From the NCBI RefSeq assembly GCF_009928445.1, contig NZ_JAABNO010000005.1, positions 1 through 64,000 on the forward strand: 64,000 nt of DNA, read 5' to 3'. The stretch's first letter is position 1. Every line of letters starts with the position of its first letter. Below, piece after piece: positions 43,792 through 53,934 of this stretch. The position numbers and the translations under genes were made by a program. The notes beneath the pieces were generated by a model that searched no databases, was not told the origin of the DNA, and saw only the letters and a program-made list of their open reading frames with translations. This stretch comes from Clostridium sp. C8-1-8 (GTDB lineage: Bacteria; Bacillota; Clostridia; Clostridiales; Clostridiaceae).

Positions 43792-46191
43792 ATGTTAAGT
43801 AAAAAATATGACCCAAATGAATTTGAGCTAAAATGGCAAGAATATTGGTATAAAAATGATATATATAAATATGACTATGAAAGTGATAAGGAGACTTTTT
43901 CAATAGATACCCCTCCACCAACTATAAGTGGAAGTCTTCACATAGGACACATATTTTCTTATACCCAAGCTGAGATTATAGCTAGGTTTCATAGGATGCA
44001 GGGTAAAAATGTCTTTTATCCCTTTGGCTTTGATGATAATGGCCTTCCAACAGAAAGACTTGTAGAAAAAGAAGAGAATACTAGAGCTGCAACTATGCCA
44101 AGAAGTGAATTTATTGAAAGATGTCTTTTAACAACTAAAAAATACGAAGAAGATTTTAAGAAGCTTTGGATGGCAATGGGCTTTAGTGTAGACTGGAGTC
44201 TTCAATATGAAACTATTAATCCTAGGGTAAGGAAGCTTTCGCAAAAGGCATTTTTAGATATGGCAAAGTGTGGTAAGGCTTATATCAAGGAATCACCAGT
44301 TCTGTGGTGCACAACCTGCCAGACTTCTATAGCTCAAGCAGAGCTTGAAAGCATAGAAAAGGAAACAGCCTTTAACTATATATCTTTTAAAGTAGAGGGA
44401 GAGGAGTTAATTGTTGCAACTACAAGGCCAGAGCTTTTGTATGGATGTGTATGTTTATTTATAAATCCTGAGGATAATAGGTATAAGAAATATTTAGGGA
44501 AAAAGGCATTAGTTCCTTTGTACAACTATGAAATACCTATCCTTGAAGACGAAAAGGTTAGTTTGGATAAAGGAACAGGTATAGTAATGTGTGCTACCTT
44601 CGGTGATATAACAGATACAGAATGGTATGAAAAGCACAAGCTGCCTTATAGAAAGGTTATAGAAAGTAATGGCAGAATATCAGATAATGTACCATTCATT
44701 AGTGGTTTGACTGTTATAAGTGCAAGAGAGAAGACAATAGAACTGCTCAAGGAAAACAAGCTTTTAAGGAAAAGTGAAGGTTTAATTCATACAGTTTCAA
44801 CCCATGAAAGATGTGGTAAGCCAATTGAAATAATACCTTCAAAGCAGTGGTATATAGATATTTTAAGTGAAAGGGAAAGATACCTACAAGCGGCGGATGA
44901 GATTAACTGGTATCCAGCCTCTATGAAAAATAGATATATATTATGGGTAGAGAATTTAAAATGGGACTGGTGTATTTCTAGACAAAGATATTTTGGAATC
45001 CCATTTCCTTTATGGTACTGTAGTAAATGTGGTAAAGCTATTTTTGCAAAAGAAGAGGAGCTACCATTAAACCCAATGGAAGCAAAACCTTCAACAACAT
45101 GTAGCTGTGGCAGCACAGAATTTACACCTGAAACAGCAGTACTTGACACCTGGGCAACATCATCCCTTTCTCCACTTATTAATTCAAAATGGGGAAGTAA
45201 AGATGACTTCAGCGATAAACTTATACCAATGGGAATGAGAACACAAGCACACGAAATAATAAGAACTTGGGCATTTTATACCATTGTAAGGAGTTTATTT
45301 CATACTGGAAGAGTTCCATGGAAGGACATAATGATATGTGGATTTGTATTGGCAAAGAAAGGTGAGAAAATAAGTAAATCAAAAAATAATGCAGCATCCT
45401 CTCCAAGGGAGTTAATAGAAAGGCATTCAGCTGATTCACTTAGATACTGGGCTGCAGGAGCAAAGCTAGGAACTGATACTATGTTTTCTGAAGATGAGCT
45501 TAAAATCTCAAAAAGGTTCTTAACTAAACTTTGGAACGCTGCAAGTTTTTGTATTATGCAGCTACAGGACTTTGATGGTAATAAGCCTAAGGAACTTCTC
45601 CCTATTGATCAATGGATCATTGAGAAAATAAAAGTTTTAGAAGCTTCAGCAGTAGATAATTTAAATCATTATGAGATAGGACTTGCAAAGCACGAGATAG
45701 ATGATTTCTTTTGGAGTGATTTTTGTGATAATTATCTTGAAGTAGTTAAAGACAGACTTTACAAACCAGAGATACATGGAAAAGAAGAGAGATTGTCAGG
45801 GCAATATACAATTTATACAGTACTCTTGGAGATTCTGAAACTTTATTCCATATATGTTCCACATATTACAGAAGAAATTTTTCAATCATATTATAAAGAA
45901 TTTGAAAATCAAATCTCAATTCATAAAATGCTGTGGGATATGAAAAGTGATAATAACGATGAAACTATATTAAACTTTGGAGAAATCATTAAACAGATAA
46001 TTGGTGAGGTAAGAAGATATAAGTCAGAAAGAAACATGTCACTTAAGGAGAAAATAAATACTTTAAAAATATATATTCCAATAAAACAACTACAGTATTT
46101 AGAGAAAACCTTGAAGGATATTAAGGCCTGCACCTGGGCTGAGGAAATCCAGTTTACTATAAGTGACGACTTTCATATTGAGATAATATAA
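43792..46191 (+). CDS. valS: Valyl-tRNA synthetase (short form)
   Basis: 799 residues, a class Ia synthetase. HIGH is at LHIGHIF (about 49-55), KMSKS is KISKSKNN, and zinc-binding pairs occur in WCTTCQTS and YCSKCGKA. The editing domain has VATTRPELLYG and DKGTGIVM. It lacks the C-terminal coiled coil of the usual bacterial enzyme of about 880 residues and so belongs to the shorter, archaeal-like branch. The T-box with a GTA specifier upstream confirms valine. AGGAGG precedes the ATG. Clostridia often have another valS, so this may be a second copy. Confidence 0.92.
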   Translation: MLSKKYDPNEFELKWQEYWYKNDIYKYDYESDKETFSIDTPPPTISGSLHIGHIFSYTQAEIIARFHRMQGKNVFYPFGFDDNGLPTERLVEKEENTRAATMPRSEFIERCLLTTKKYEEDFKKLWMAMGFSVDWSLQYETINPRVRKLSQKAFLDMAKCGKAYIKESPVLWCTTCQTSIAQAELESIEKETAFNYISFKVEGEELIVATTRPELLYGCVCLFINPEDNRYKKYLGKKALVPLYNYEIPILEDEKVSLDKGTGIVMCATFGDITDTEWYEKHKLPYRKVIESNGRISDNVPFISGLTVISAREKTIELLKENKLLRKSEGLIHTVSTHERCGKPIEIIPSKQWYIDILSERERYLQAADEINWYPASMKNRYILWVENLKWDWCISRQRYFGIPFPLWYCSKCGKAIFAKEEELPLNPMEAKPSTTCSCGSTEFTPETAVLDTWATSSLSPLINSKWGSKDDFSDKLIPMGMRTQAHEIIRTWAFYTIVRSLFHTGRVPWKDIMICGFVLAKKGEKISKSKNNAASSPRELIERHSADSLRYWAAGAKLGTDTMFSEDELKISKRFLTKLWNAASFCIMQLQDFDGNKPKELLPIDQWIIEKIKVLEASAVDNLNHYEIGLAKHEIDDFFWSDFCDNYLEVVKDRLYKPEIHGKEERLSGQYTIYTVLLEILKLYSIYVPHITEEIFQSYYKEFENQISIHKMLWDMKSDNNDETILNFGEIIKQIIGEVRRYKSERNMSLKEKINTLKIYIPIKQLQYLEKTLKDIKACTWAEEIQFTISDDFHIEII

Positions 46192-46229
46192 AATACTAAG
46201 CTAAAGGAGAAATACTTATTTAAGAGTTT

Positions 46230-47051
46230 CTAAATTATTAAATACTTCTTTATCAACAATGTATTAACTATGGTAGTTAGCAATATTCCAATAAGTATAA
46301 AACTAAATGCCATGGTTGGAAATATAAAAGATGGATTTACAAACTCAATAAAGGTGTTTCCTAAAATTATTTTTATCTGCTTAAATATATAACTGTAGGA
46401 AAAGTAAAGTGCTACTACTGAGGCAACAGCTCCTATGAAGCCAAGTACTATTGCTTCAAAAATAAATGGTAATCTAATAAACCAATCTGTTGCTCCAACA
46501 TATTGCATTATGGTAATATCGTTAATTCTATTATATATTGAAAGCTTCATTGAGTGCCTAACTAGAAAGTAAACTGCAAAGAGCAGTAAAACAAAAAGTA
46601 GTATACCTGCTATCTTTATGAAGTTAATAACTGATACTATTCTAATAGGAATTATTTGTGAATAGGTTATTTTATCTATACCAGATACTCCTTTCAGCTT
46701 AGAAATCATTTTTGCCATATCATCCGGTCTACTTACTCTGATGAAATATACAGCTGTGGATGTTGAAACATTTCTAAGAGTAATATTAGTTGAAAGTTTT
46801 GATTCATCTATTATATTATAGATATTTTGCTGATCAGAAAAGCTTAAATTCTCTTTTAAGATTGCCTGCACTTCATTTTGAGTATAGACACTAGCAACTC
46901 CAACTTTAAGATTTAATGCCGATAGCGCAAAAAGCTCCAATAAAATTAAAGACAACATTACTGTGATAATAGAAGAAATGCTTGTAGTAGTATTTCTTCT
47001 AATACTCTTTAAGCTATCTTTTAAAAGTAAATAAAAAGTGCCAGCTTTCAT
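46230..47051 (-). CDS. ftsX: FtsX-like cell-division permease
   Basis: 273 residues from ATG 47051 (AAAGGGAG upstream; the ORF reaches 47099). The start KAGTFYLLLKDSLKSIRRN matches FtsX N-termini. Four helices and an outer domain between the first two follow. FtsX pairs with the ATPase FtsE and acts on peptidoglycan hydrolases at division or sporulation. No ftsE is adjacent, unlike the usual ftsEX operon, so this may be a paralogue. It converges with valS, with 38 bases between. Confidence 0.82.
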   Translation of the reverse strand: MKAGTFYLLLKDSLKSIRRNTTTSISSIITVMLSLILLELFALSALNLKVGVASVYTQNEVQAILKENLSFSDQQNIYNIIDESKLSTNITLRNVSTSTAVYFIRVSRPDDMAKMISKLKGVSGIDKITYSQIIPIRIVSVINFIKIAGILLFVLLLFAVYFLVRHSMKLSIYNRINDITIMQYVGATDWFIRLPFIFEAIVLGFIGAVASVVALYFSYSYIFKQIKIILGNTFIEFVNPSFIFPTMAFSFILIGILLTTIVNTLLIKKYLII

Positions 47052-47398
47052 AGTTAAAGATCTCCCTTTTTTAAATTCATCTATTCCTTGATTCACCATA
47101 ATTTACTATTGTTAATCTATATTATAAATCAAATCTTCAACATTTGCCAATATAATGAAATTGATAAGTGTTAAGTAAAGTATATTGTGACGTTTATTAG
47201 TATATAAAGTAGAAAGATTAAAAAGAAAATTTATATAGCCTTCCAGTATTGATTTTATAGAAGCATCAGATTATAAGAGGTCTTAAATTAAAAAGAATCT
47301 AAAACTACTAGCTAAATATAAATTTCCTATTATATAATTATTAGGAAATAATCATGAAAATATATAGTTACTAAAGGGTAATTTAAAGGTGGTGTATT

Positions 47399-48130
47399 AT
47401 GAGAATAAATCCTAGAATTATTTTTTTCGATTGGGGGAATACCCTTGTTGTCAATGTGAAAGAAAAAATGCATAATCAGAATTGCGGATTCCAGGCAGTA
47501 CTTGATAGGGCTATAAAAAATGATAATAATATAACCTCCTCCATTTTAGTACAGGAGTACTCTGAATATAGGAGAGATCTGCATATGGATACTAGACAAG
47601 CTATACTAAATTCATCTATTGAAATACCATTTTCAGTTACCTTACGGTATTTACTTGAGAAGAATGGAGTACTGCTTAGTATTTCTTATATTGAAGCAGC
47701 AGAGTTATTTTGGAAACATTGCAATTTATATAAGGCTACTGAAGGAGTACAAGAGTTTTTGAGCTTTTTAAGTGAGCAAAATATAAGAACTGCTGTAATT
47801 ACCAATAATCTGTTTCAAGACACAATAATTAAGAGTAGATTAGATGAAGTACTTCCATATAACAAGTTTGAGTTTATTATATCAAGTGCCGACTATGGAG
47901 TGGCTAAGCCAAAACCTCATCTATTTAATATTGCTTTGCAGAAAGCTGGAATTTCTTCAGCAGAAGCATGGCATATTGGAGATGATGTTATATGCGATTT
48001 ACAAGGATCAAGTTCAGTAGGTTTATATCCGGTTTGGTACAAGCACTATTATAGTGAAAGTGATATGCCAAGTGAAGATATGATATATTTTAAGGCCGAA
48101 AACTGGCAGGATATAAAAGATATTTTATAG
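47399..48130 (+). CDS. HAD-superfamily hydrolase
   Basis: 243 residues. Motif I is FFDWGNTLVV, where the second Asp of DxD is Gly; motif II is VITNN, motif III AKPKPHLF and motif IV IGDDVICDL. The nucleophile Asp is present but the general acid position is altered, which is seen in some HAD branches (DWGxTL). Phosphatase activity is likely but weaker evidence than usual. GGTGGTG lies before the ATG. Confidence 0.8.
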   Translation: MRINPRIIFFDWGNTLVVNVKEKMHNQNCGFQAVLDRAIKNDNNITSSILVQEYSEYRRDLHMDTRQAILNSSIEIPFSVTLRYLLEKNGVLLSISYIEAAELFWKHCNLYKATEGVQEFLSFLSEQNIRTAVITNNLFQDTIIKSRLDEVLPYNKFEFIISSADYGVAKPKPHLFNIALQKAGISSAEAWHIGDDVICDLQGSSSVGLYPVWYKHYYSESDMPSEDMIYFKAENWQDIKDIL

Positions 48131-48603
48131 TATTAATTAGTGTTTTTATAAATGTGCAATTTAAAATTGAAATGAAAATTTAAATGTTATGTATCTAAGT
48201 AATTATTTCAAGTTCAGTTTCGTAATAAGATCAGATAAGAAATAATCACATTAACCATGATTAGTATGTTTTGTATTTGGAGGTAATATATGATTAGAGA
48301 AAAATGGTATAGAATTAAAAGATAAGGTATAAAAATTAATATTAAGTACAAAACATAGTTAAGTTTGTAATGTCAGTAATTAAATGAAATAACTCAAAAG
48401 TCAATATATAATAAGTTTTCAAGCATACATAGCTTTAATAAATAAAGGCAATGTATGCTTTTACTTTGGTTCCGTTCAAGAATAGTTTAGAAAATGGATA
48501 TAGTTCATATCATTAATTATCCATATTTGGTATAATTAACTCAAGAGTAATCGTAGGATAATAAAAACTACAGATTATTTATTTTTTGAGAGGTGGTGGT
48601 TAT
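48131..48603. other. Gene-free stretch with a terminator-like hairpin
   Basis: AAGCATACAT pairs with ATGTATGCTT (48421-48460) followed by TTA. The rest is AT-rich with no supported frame. GAGAGGTGG at 48589-48597 precedes a short ORF. Confidence 0.5.
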
Positions 48604-48708
48604 ATGAGTGAAAGCGATATAAGCGATATTATACCTATTATAAATCTAAAAACAATAAGGAGATGCTTTTATGAGTTACAACCCCGAAATCCCAAAAAAC
48701 AGATATGA
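48604..48708 (+). CDS. Short ORF overlapping the methyltransferase start (34 aa)
   Basis: A strong GAGAGGTGG lies seven bases before ATG 48604. The peptide begins MSESDISDIIPIINLKTIRR and ends 38 bases inside the next gene in another frame. It could be a leader peptide that affects translation of the methyltransferase, or the stub of a lost gene. Only the ribosome binding site supports it. Confidence 0.35.
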   Translation: MSESDISDIIPIINLKTIRRCFYELQPRNPKKQI

Positions 48709-49510
48709 TAATTATGGAGACCGTGAGTGGACTCGTCTTGAAAAGGATGGACAAGGAGAACTTCTTTACCATGTGCATTTTGATATATTAAACCGTTATA
48801 TCAATCATAATGACAAGGTTTTGGAAATAGGAGCTGGTTCTGGACGATACACAAAAGATATTGTGAAGATGTGCAAGGAACTAACTGTAGGAGATATATC
48901 TGCACATCAAATAGAATTCAATAAATCAAAAATGAAAGAGCTTTCATTGCTTGATAAAATCAAGAAGTTTTGTGTATTAGACGTGCTTGATATGGGAATT
49001 TTTGAAGATTCCTCTTTTGATTGTATCGTTTGTATTGGTGGAGTAATTAACTATCTCTTAGATAAGGAAAAAGACGGAATAAATGAAATGCTAAGAGTTC
49101 TAAAGCCAGGCGGAACATTGATTGTAGGTGCTATGAGTTTTATCGGCGCATCACTATATTATTTAGATGGTATTAGGTATGAAAAAGACCAATTTGGTCT
49201 TGAAGCTACAAAGTGGGTATTTAATACAGGTATTCAGGATGAAGAGCATTATCCTGTACCAAGCAAGCACTATGTCCATATGATGAGAAGTTCAGAAATG
49301 GATGAACTATTTGCTGACTTTCCTGTTACTATAAAAGAGAGAAGTTCCGCTGGTTTATTTACGCAAGCTGGCGATTCTGCAGTAGAAAATGCTAGGCAAG
49401 ATAAAGAGTTTTGGAAACTTATTGTAGAAAAAGAACTTGCTTTCACTAAAATGCAAGGAACACTAGATTGCGGAATGAATATAATTTATGTGTTAGAAAA
49501 AAATAATTGA
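48671..49510 (+). CDS. Class I SAM-dependent methyltransferase
   Basis: 279 residues. The SAM loop is VLEIGAGSGRYTKDI; the second acidic loop and FDCIVCIGGVINYL with LKPGGTLIVGAM complete a Methyltransf_11-type domain in the first 170 residues. The substrate is unknown. AAGGAGATG lies ahead of the ATG and overlaps the short upstream ORF. A terminator follows at 49575. Confidence 0.82.
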   Translation: MSYNPEIPKNRYDNYGDREWTRLEKDGQGELLYHVHFDILNRYINHNDKVLEIGAGSGRYTKDIVKMCKELTVGDISAHQIEFNKSKMKELSLLDKIKKFCVLDVLDMGIFEDSSFDCIVCIGGVINYLLDKEKDGINEMLRVLKPGGTLIVGAMSFIGASLYYLDGIRYEKDQFGLEATKWVFNTGIQDEEHYPVPSKHYVHMMRSSEMDELFADFPVTIKERSSAGLFTQAGDSAVENARQDKEFWKLIVEKELAFTKMQGTLDCGMNIIYVLEKNN

Positions 49511-49574
49511 TAGCTGTAGGTTATAAGCATAATCTTCAGTAAGCTTAATATACAATATTGTTATATGACCAATA

Positions 49575-49610
49575 AAAGGCAATCCATAAAGATTGCCTTT
49601 TATTTTTTAC
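49575..49610. terminator. Terminator after the methyltransferase gene
   Basis: AAAGGCAATC and GATTGCCTTT pair perfectly around six bases, followed by TATTTTTT. Confidence 0.85.
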
Positions 49611-49681
49611 ATTATTCTTAAACATAGCCCTAACTTTAAATAGAAAAGTGATTTCTTGCATATAAACCTAATAATGATATA

Positions 49682-50101
49682 TTATTTACGGCTAGTAAGG
49701 ATTATTTTCTTTAGTTTTTCTGTGTCAGACTTTGAAATGGCATATCCAGTTTCTGTATTGTCTTTATAAATATACATTCCTTGAATACTAGCTGCTTTAA
49801 TCCACAAGTACACAGTATTTATACTTTTATCATTGGAATGCATTTCTAATATATAGTCTGGTGATGATACATTTAGGACTCCAGACATTTTTTTAGATTC
49901 TCTTAATATATTAGCAACTTCACCTAAGCCATTATTATCAGCGATAGATAAAATTGGGTATTGTGTAGATTTGTCAAAGTCTTTAGCAGCATATACATCG
50001 ATTCTTTCATAGAGGATTGAGCTTCTTGAATGATAATAGAAGAAAATACAAATTACACTTAGTATCAATACAGTAATAACATAAATATACTTTTGCTTCA
50101 T
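49682..50101 (-). CDS. Membrane-anchored hypothetical protein (139 aa)
   Basis: One N-terminal helix (residues 5-22) and an outer domain of about 110 residues with ISIADNNGLGEVANILRES and DYILEMHSND. This resembles small YhfM-like extracellular domains, with low certainty. GGAGG lies before the ATG. It converges with the methyltransferase gene. Confidence 0.65.
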   Translation of the reverse strand: MKQKYIYVITVLILSVICIFFYYHSRSSILYERIDVYAAKDFDKSTQYPILSIADNNGLGEVANILRESKKMSGVLNVSSPDYILEMHSNDKSINTVYLWIKAASIQGMYIYKDNTETGYAISKSDTEKLKKIILTSRK

Positions 50102-50474
50102 TTTAAACCTCCAGCCATTTCTATGTATTTATTATAATAACTTATACTTTAGTATCTATAATTGACAGTCATAAGATGGTTTATTATATTTTTAAACACT
50201 GTAATATTTTTTATTTTAGGCTATGTTAAAGTATAATGTTGATTCTCATATTAAAGATTGTATGTAATGAAAATAATGCGACATAACTTATAAAATTAAA
50301 AATACGAATAATGTTCTTTGAAAATTGAATAATGCAGTGAGAAAAGTAATATTAGATTCTTTAAATAACTATAGAATATGTGGAATTAGTTGTATTTAAA
50401 TGATATAATTACAAGAAATTAAGTCAGAAAGGTAAATAATTGCTAATAGTAAATAAGGGTATATAGGAGGTATT
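50102..50474. other. Gene-free stretch
   Basis: AT-rich; no frame or RNA motif recognised. AGGAGG at 50466-50471 is the ribosome binding site of the next gene. Confidence 0.35.
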
Positions 50475-50753
50475 ATGAATAAAATTACAAATGCATGGAG
50501 TCAAAAACAAACAAGTGGGAAAGTGCTATCTGTACTGGGTATTATTTGCTCCATAAGTATAATAATATTAGTATGTATGCAGATTCTAGGTATCTGGAAA
50601 ACTGCAATAAATGTATTTGAGCCATTGCTGGGTTTGCTAATTTTGATTCAAGCCATCCAGAATTGGAAAGAAAATAAAGTAATTGCTATATTTAAATTAT
50701 GCTTTGTAATATTTATTTTTTTAGTTGCAATTTTTATATTAGTAATTAGGTAA
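50475..50753 (+). CDS. Small three-helix membrane protein (92 aa)
   Basis: Helices at about residues 17-38, 47-62 and 72-91. It resembles small DUF3953-type proteins but the match is not strong. AGGAGGT precedes the ATG. A weak hairpin (AAACACT/AGTGTTT, 50829-50866) lies downstream. Confidence 0.65.
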   Translation: MNKITNAWSQKQTSGKVLSVLGIICSISIIILVCMQILGIWKTAINVFEPLLGLLILIQAIQNWKENKVIAIFKLCFVIFIFLVAIFILVIR

Positions 50754-50948
50754 AGGCAGTATACAGAGTTGTAATAATGAATAATTTTCTCATTTAACGT
50801 CACATAAATAAAAACCGAATAATTAATTAAACACTGCATTATTCATAATTGAGTTTTGGAGTGTTTTTTGCGTCGCAATACAAGAAAAATACGTCCTTAG
50901 TAAAATTGATTTTTCTTTTGTTTATCAACACAATTCTTTATCAGAGCC

Positions 50949-51392
50949 TTATTTTAAAGCCTTACTACCAAGAAAATAACCTATAAAGGAAAACAATATA
51001 CCTAATGGTGATGTTATAAGTATTAAGCTTGGCATAGATATGCTTAGTGGAAAAAATATATATTTGAAGCCATATAAAGTGCCTCCGTACCAAATATAAA
51101 ATGGGAAAAGGAAGGATTTAATTAATTTACTATAAGGAAAAACATAGATGCCTATAGCTGAAATAATATTTATACACCAATAAACTAATAAAAAATTTCG
51201 GTAAATTTTTTCCTGAGATTTACCCAAGAACAAGCTAAATATTAACCATTCAAATAAAAATATTATTGAAATAGTAAGATTAAAACTATCATAACTATAA
51301 CCTTTATAAAATTCCGGCCACTGAAAGAATAATGCGATAACTGTAATGACCATAGTAAAGGTTGTTATGATGCAAATTTGTTTTTTACTCAA
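50949..51392 (-). CDS. Four-helix membrane protein (147 aa)
   Basis: Hydrophobic throughout, with helices at about 5-22, 37-55, 65-85 and 120-142. No signature motif is recognised. It is convergent with the small membrane protein gene to its left. GGGAGTGGA lies ahead of the ATG on the minus strand. Confidence 0.6.
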   Translation of the reverse strand: MSKKQICIITTFTMVITVIALFFQWPEFYKGYSYDSFNLTISIIFLFEWLIFSLFLGKSQEKIYRNFLLVYWCINIISAIGIYVFPYSKLIKSFLFPFYIWYGGTLYGFKYIFFPLSISMPSLILITSPLGILFSFIGYFLGSKALK

Positions 51393-51736
51393 CAGAATCC
51401 ACTCCCAATAATTATATTAGTAATTTTCTATTCGTCTTTCATTAAATATACGTTTATTTTTCAAAAAAGTTTGTATAGTCAATCAAGTAAATCCAATGAA
51501 TAAGTGATCTTATCATTCTACTAGCATGCCTATTTCTTAATATTAAAGAGAATCTATAAATTCAGCTTATCTAATATTGTTATAGATATATCTTTTATAA
51601 AATATGACTTTGATGTCTAAAGTAATTTAAAAAAGCATATTAATAATTTCCCAAATCTCACCTTACTAAAGCATATATAATAACTGAAAGATAAAATAAG
51701 TTATCTGTGAAATAAAAAGTAAGGGGAATGAGATAT
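51393..51736. other. Gene-free stretch
   Basis: No frame, repeat or RNA motif supported. AAGGGG at 51721-51726 serves the next gene. Confidence 0.35.
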
Positions 51737-52501
51737 ATGAGAGAAAGAAAATATGTGAAGTTTAGAGTTGATATGTATGAGGATACTAAATTTAAGATAA
51801 TTGATATGAAGCCAGAGAGGGATGTTATTCACTATATATGGAATAGACTTGTAATGCTGGCAGGTAAGATTAATTTAGAAGGTGAGTTATTCCTTTCAAG
51901 GAATATCCCCTATACAGTGGAGACTTTAGCAATAGAGTTTAATAGAGAGAGTAGTCAAGTTAAACTGGCATTAGAATTGTTTATAGAGCTAGAAATGATG
52001 GAGTTCGTTGAAGGAAATGTATATAGGGTGAAAAATTTTGCCAAGCATCAAAATATTAAGGTCAAAGAAAAAGAAATAGATAAGAGTGAAAATCATGATA
52101 TGAAAAATACTGATATTCAAATTAACAAGGATTCTATTGATAAGGTAGAAAATACTAAATATGATTTGAAAACTGACCAAGACACTGATAAAGCAATAAG
52201 AAATTGTGGACAATCTGTCGTAGATGATATAAAAACCACTAATACTAAGGTAATTTTAACTGATGGCAGTGAAGCTGATAAAAACAATAAGGATAATTTA
52301 CTAGAATACACCCCTAAGACCTTTGAAATAAATAAGAGGAAAGTTGGTAGAAAAAAGAAGAAGGATCTTACTTTGAATATTGAAACCACTGAGGAAATAA
52401 TTTCAGAGGATGGAATTAGAGATGATATGACAAATGTAATTGAAGGAATAGCTCCTTTAGAAAATAGCGATAAGGTTATTTCAGAATGGTCCTTTGGGTG
52501 A
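51737..52501 (+). CDS. Phage replisome-organizer N-terminal-domain protein
   Basis: 254 residues from ATG 51737, which is well placed from AAGGGG (51721-51726); the ATG at 51728 is too close. Residues 1-110 match the replisome-organizer N-terminal winged helix (RERKYVKFRVDMYEDTKFKI, VEGNVYRVKNFAKHQNIKVK). The rest is charged, low complexity, and ends in a Lys-rich RKVGRKKKKD. Such proteins help load helicase in phages. Here it stands alone without phage genes, as often seen in clostridia. Confidence 0.8.
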   Translation: MRERKYVKFRVDMYEDTKFKIIDMKPERDVIHYIWNRLVMLAGKINLEGELFLSRNIPYTVETLAIEFNRESSQVKLALELFIELEMMEFVEGNVYRVKNFAKHQNIKVKEKEIDKSENHDMKNTDIQINKDSIDKVENTKYDLKTDQDTDKAIRNCGQSVVDDIKTTNTKVILTDGSEADKNNKDNLLEYTPKTFEINKRKVGRKKKKDLTLNIETTEEIISEDGIRDDMTNVIEGIAPLENSDKVISEWSFG

Positions 52502-52769
52502 TGTGCAACCAGACAAATGAGTTGGAAAAGTATCTTGGTTTCAGGGCGAAAAAGAAAACAATTGGTATAAACATACAAAGTTTAATCGTTATATATAAAA
52601 TATATGGTAAAATATTGAACTGTAGTGTATAATTAGGATGCGATTGCGTATAATTCGACTAAAATTTGTAGAATAATTAACAATAAAGTTTATAGAAATT
52701 GGTTAATAATGATGATTAGACTCAAAAATGATATTAAGGAACTATAAAGATGTCATGAGGTGATATGCT

Positions 52770-53777
52770 ATGTACTGCAATAATTGCGGTAATGAAATTA
52801 CGGAAGGTAATAGTATTTGCTATAACTGTGGAGAGCAAGTTTGGGATATACCAGTTATAAGCAGTGATTCGAATAGGTATGATATTTATTCAGATGGTAT
52901 TACAAGTGAAGAATTAGGGCTATTCGTTGGAAATAAAAGATATAAGTATTGTAATGAAAAATGGTCTAAGTTTAGGAAGCCTGGCAATAGCTCCAGTATA
53001 GGCTGGAACTGGTCCGCCTTATTTTGTGCTACCTTGTGGTTAATGTATAGAAAGATGTATTTATACGGGATTGGTATTTGGATTTTATTAGGAGTTATAA
53101 CACAATTGATTCCAGATCAATACACACTACCATTGAACATAGCAGTATCCTTATTATTAGCGCTGTTTAGTGATAAATTGTATTATGAGCATTCAAAAAG
53201 GAAGATTATTGCAATTAAAAACAACAGCAAGTATTCGGACAAACAGCAAGTGATAAGCAAAAAAGGCGGCACAAGTTTAGGAGTCCTTATTATTTGTATC
53301 ATAATATATTTGGGATCAATTAGTGCTATTGTTATTGCTGCGTTTTCCAATCAAGCTTATCTCAATAGATATGGAAGTAATATGTTTTTTAAAGAATCAA
53401 GTAGTGCAACTGACATAAAGAGCACTTCTGATAAGTTTCTCACAGCATTTTTAGGAAATGACTTTAAAGGTACAATGGAATATAGTTTTCTTGAGAATTC
53501 AGACGAGCAAAAAAATAAAGAGTATTTCGATAGTTTAAGTAGAACCATAGCAACAGCTACTAATTTAGATCAAAAATCTAATGGACAAGCCTATAATTTG
53601 TATTACAAGGTAGAAAATATTCAGATTATAGATAAGGAAAAGGCTTTGGTTAAATACTCATTGAGATCTGATGTACAAAAAGAAGCAAGAATGTACAATA
53701 TGGATTTAGTTAAGAAAGATGGAGTTTGGAAAGTAAACTTCCTTACATTTGGAACCAGCTTTATGGGTATAAGCTGA
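52770..53777 (+). CDS. Zinc-ribbon membrane protein with DUF2628-like region
   Basis: 335 residues. A zinc ribbon opens the protein (YCNNCGNEITEGNSICYNCG). A cytoplasmic stretch with a Trp-rich GWNWSALFCATLWLMYRKMY leads into helices at about 115-135 and 165-190 (DUF2628 type). The C-terminal 120 residues form an extracellular NTF2-like domain (TSDKFLTAFLGNDFKGTMEY). Function is unknown; possibly envelope stress or assembly. GTCATGAGGTGA lies ahead of the ATG. Confidence 0.75.
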   Translation: MYCNNCGNEITEGNSICYNCGEQVWDIPVISSDSNRYDIYSDGITSEELGLFVGNKRYKYCNEKWSKFRKPGNSSSIGWNWSALFCATLWLMYRKMYLYGIGIWILLGVITQLIPDQYTLPLNIAVSLLLALFSDKLYYEHSKRKIIAIKNNSKYSDKQQVISKKGGTSLGVLIICIIIYLGSISAIVIAAFSNQAYLNRYGSNMFFKESSSATDIKSTSDKFLTAFLGNDFKGTMEYSFLENSDEQKNKEYFDSLSRTIATATNLDQKSNGQAYNLYYKVENIQIIDKEKALVKYSLRSDVQKEARMYNMDLVKKDGVWKVNFLTFGTSFMGIS

Positions 53778-53880
53778 TATAGAAGTATTCTGTAAACAGC
53801 AATGCTAGCTAACATTTAACAGCATGTAGAGCTGTAATTTTATAGATTTTTTATTAAAAACGAATATAGAAGTATCTTGT

Positions 53881-53934
53881 GAAATAAGTTAGTAATTCTT
53901 AATTTTAATATTACTTGCTTATTTCCTTTTTTTA
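53881..53934 (+). terminator. Terminator after the zinc-ribbon membrane protein
   Basis: GAAATAAG pairs with CTTATTTC, with inner TAATT/AATATTA pairing, followed by CTTTTTTT. Confidence 0.75.
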
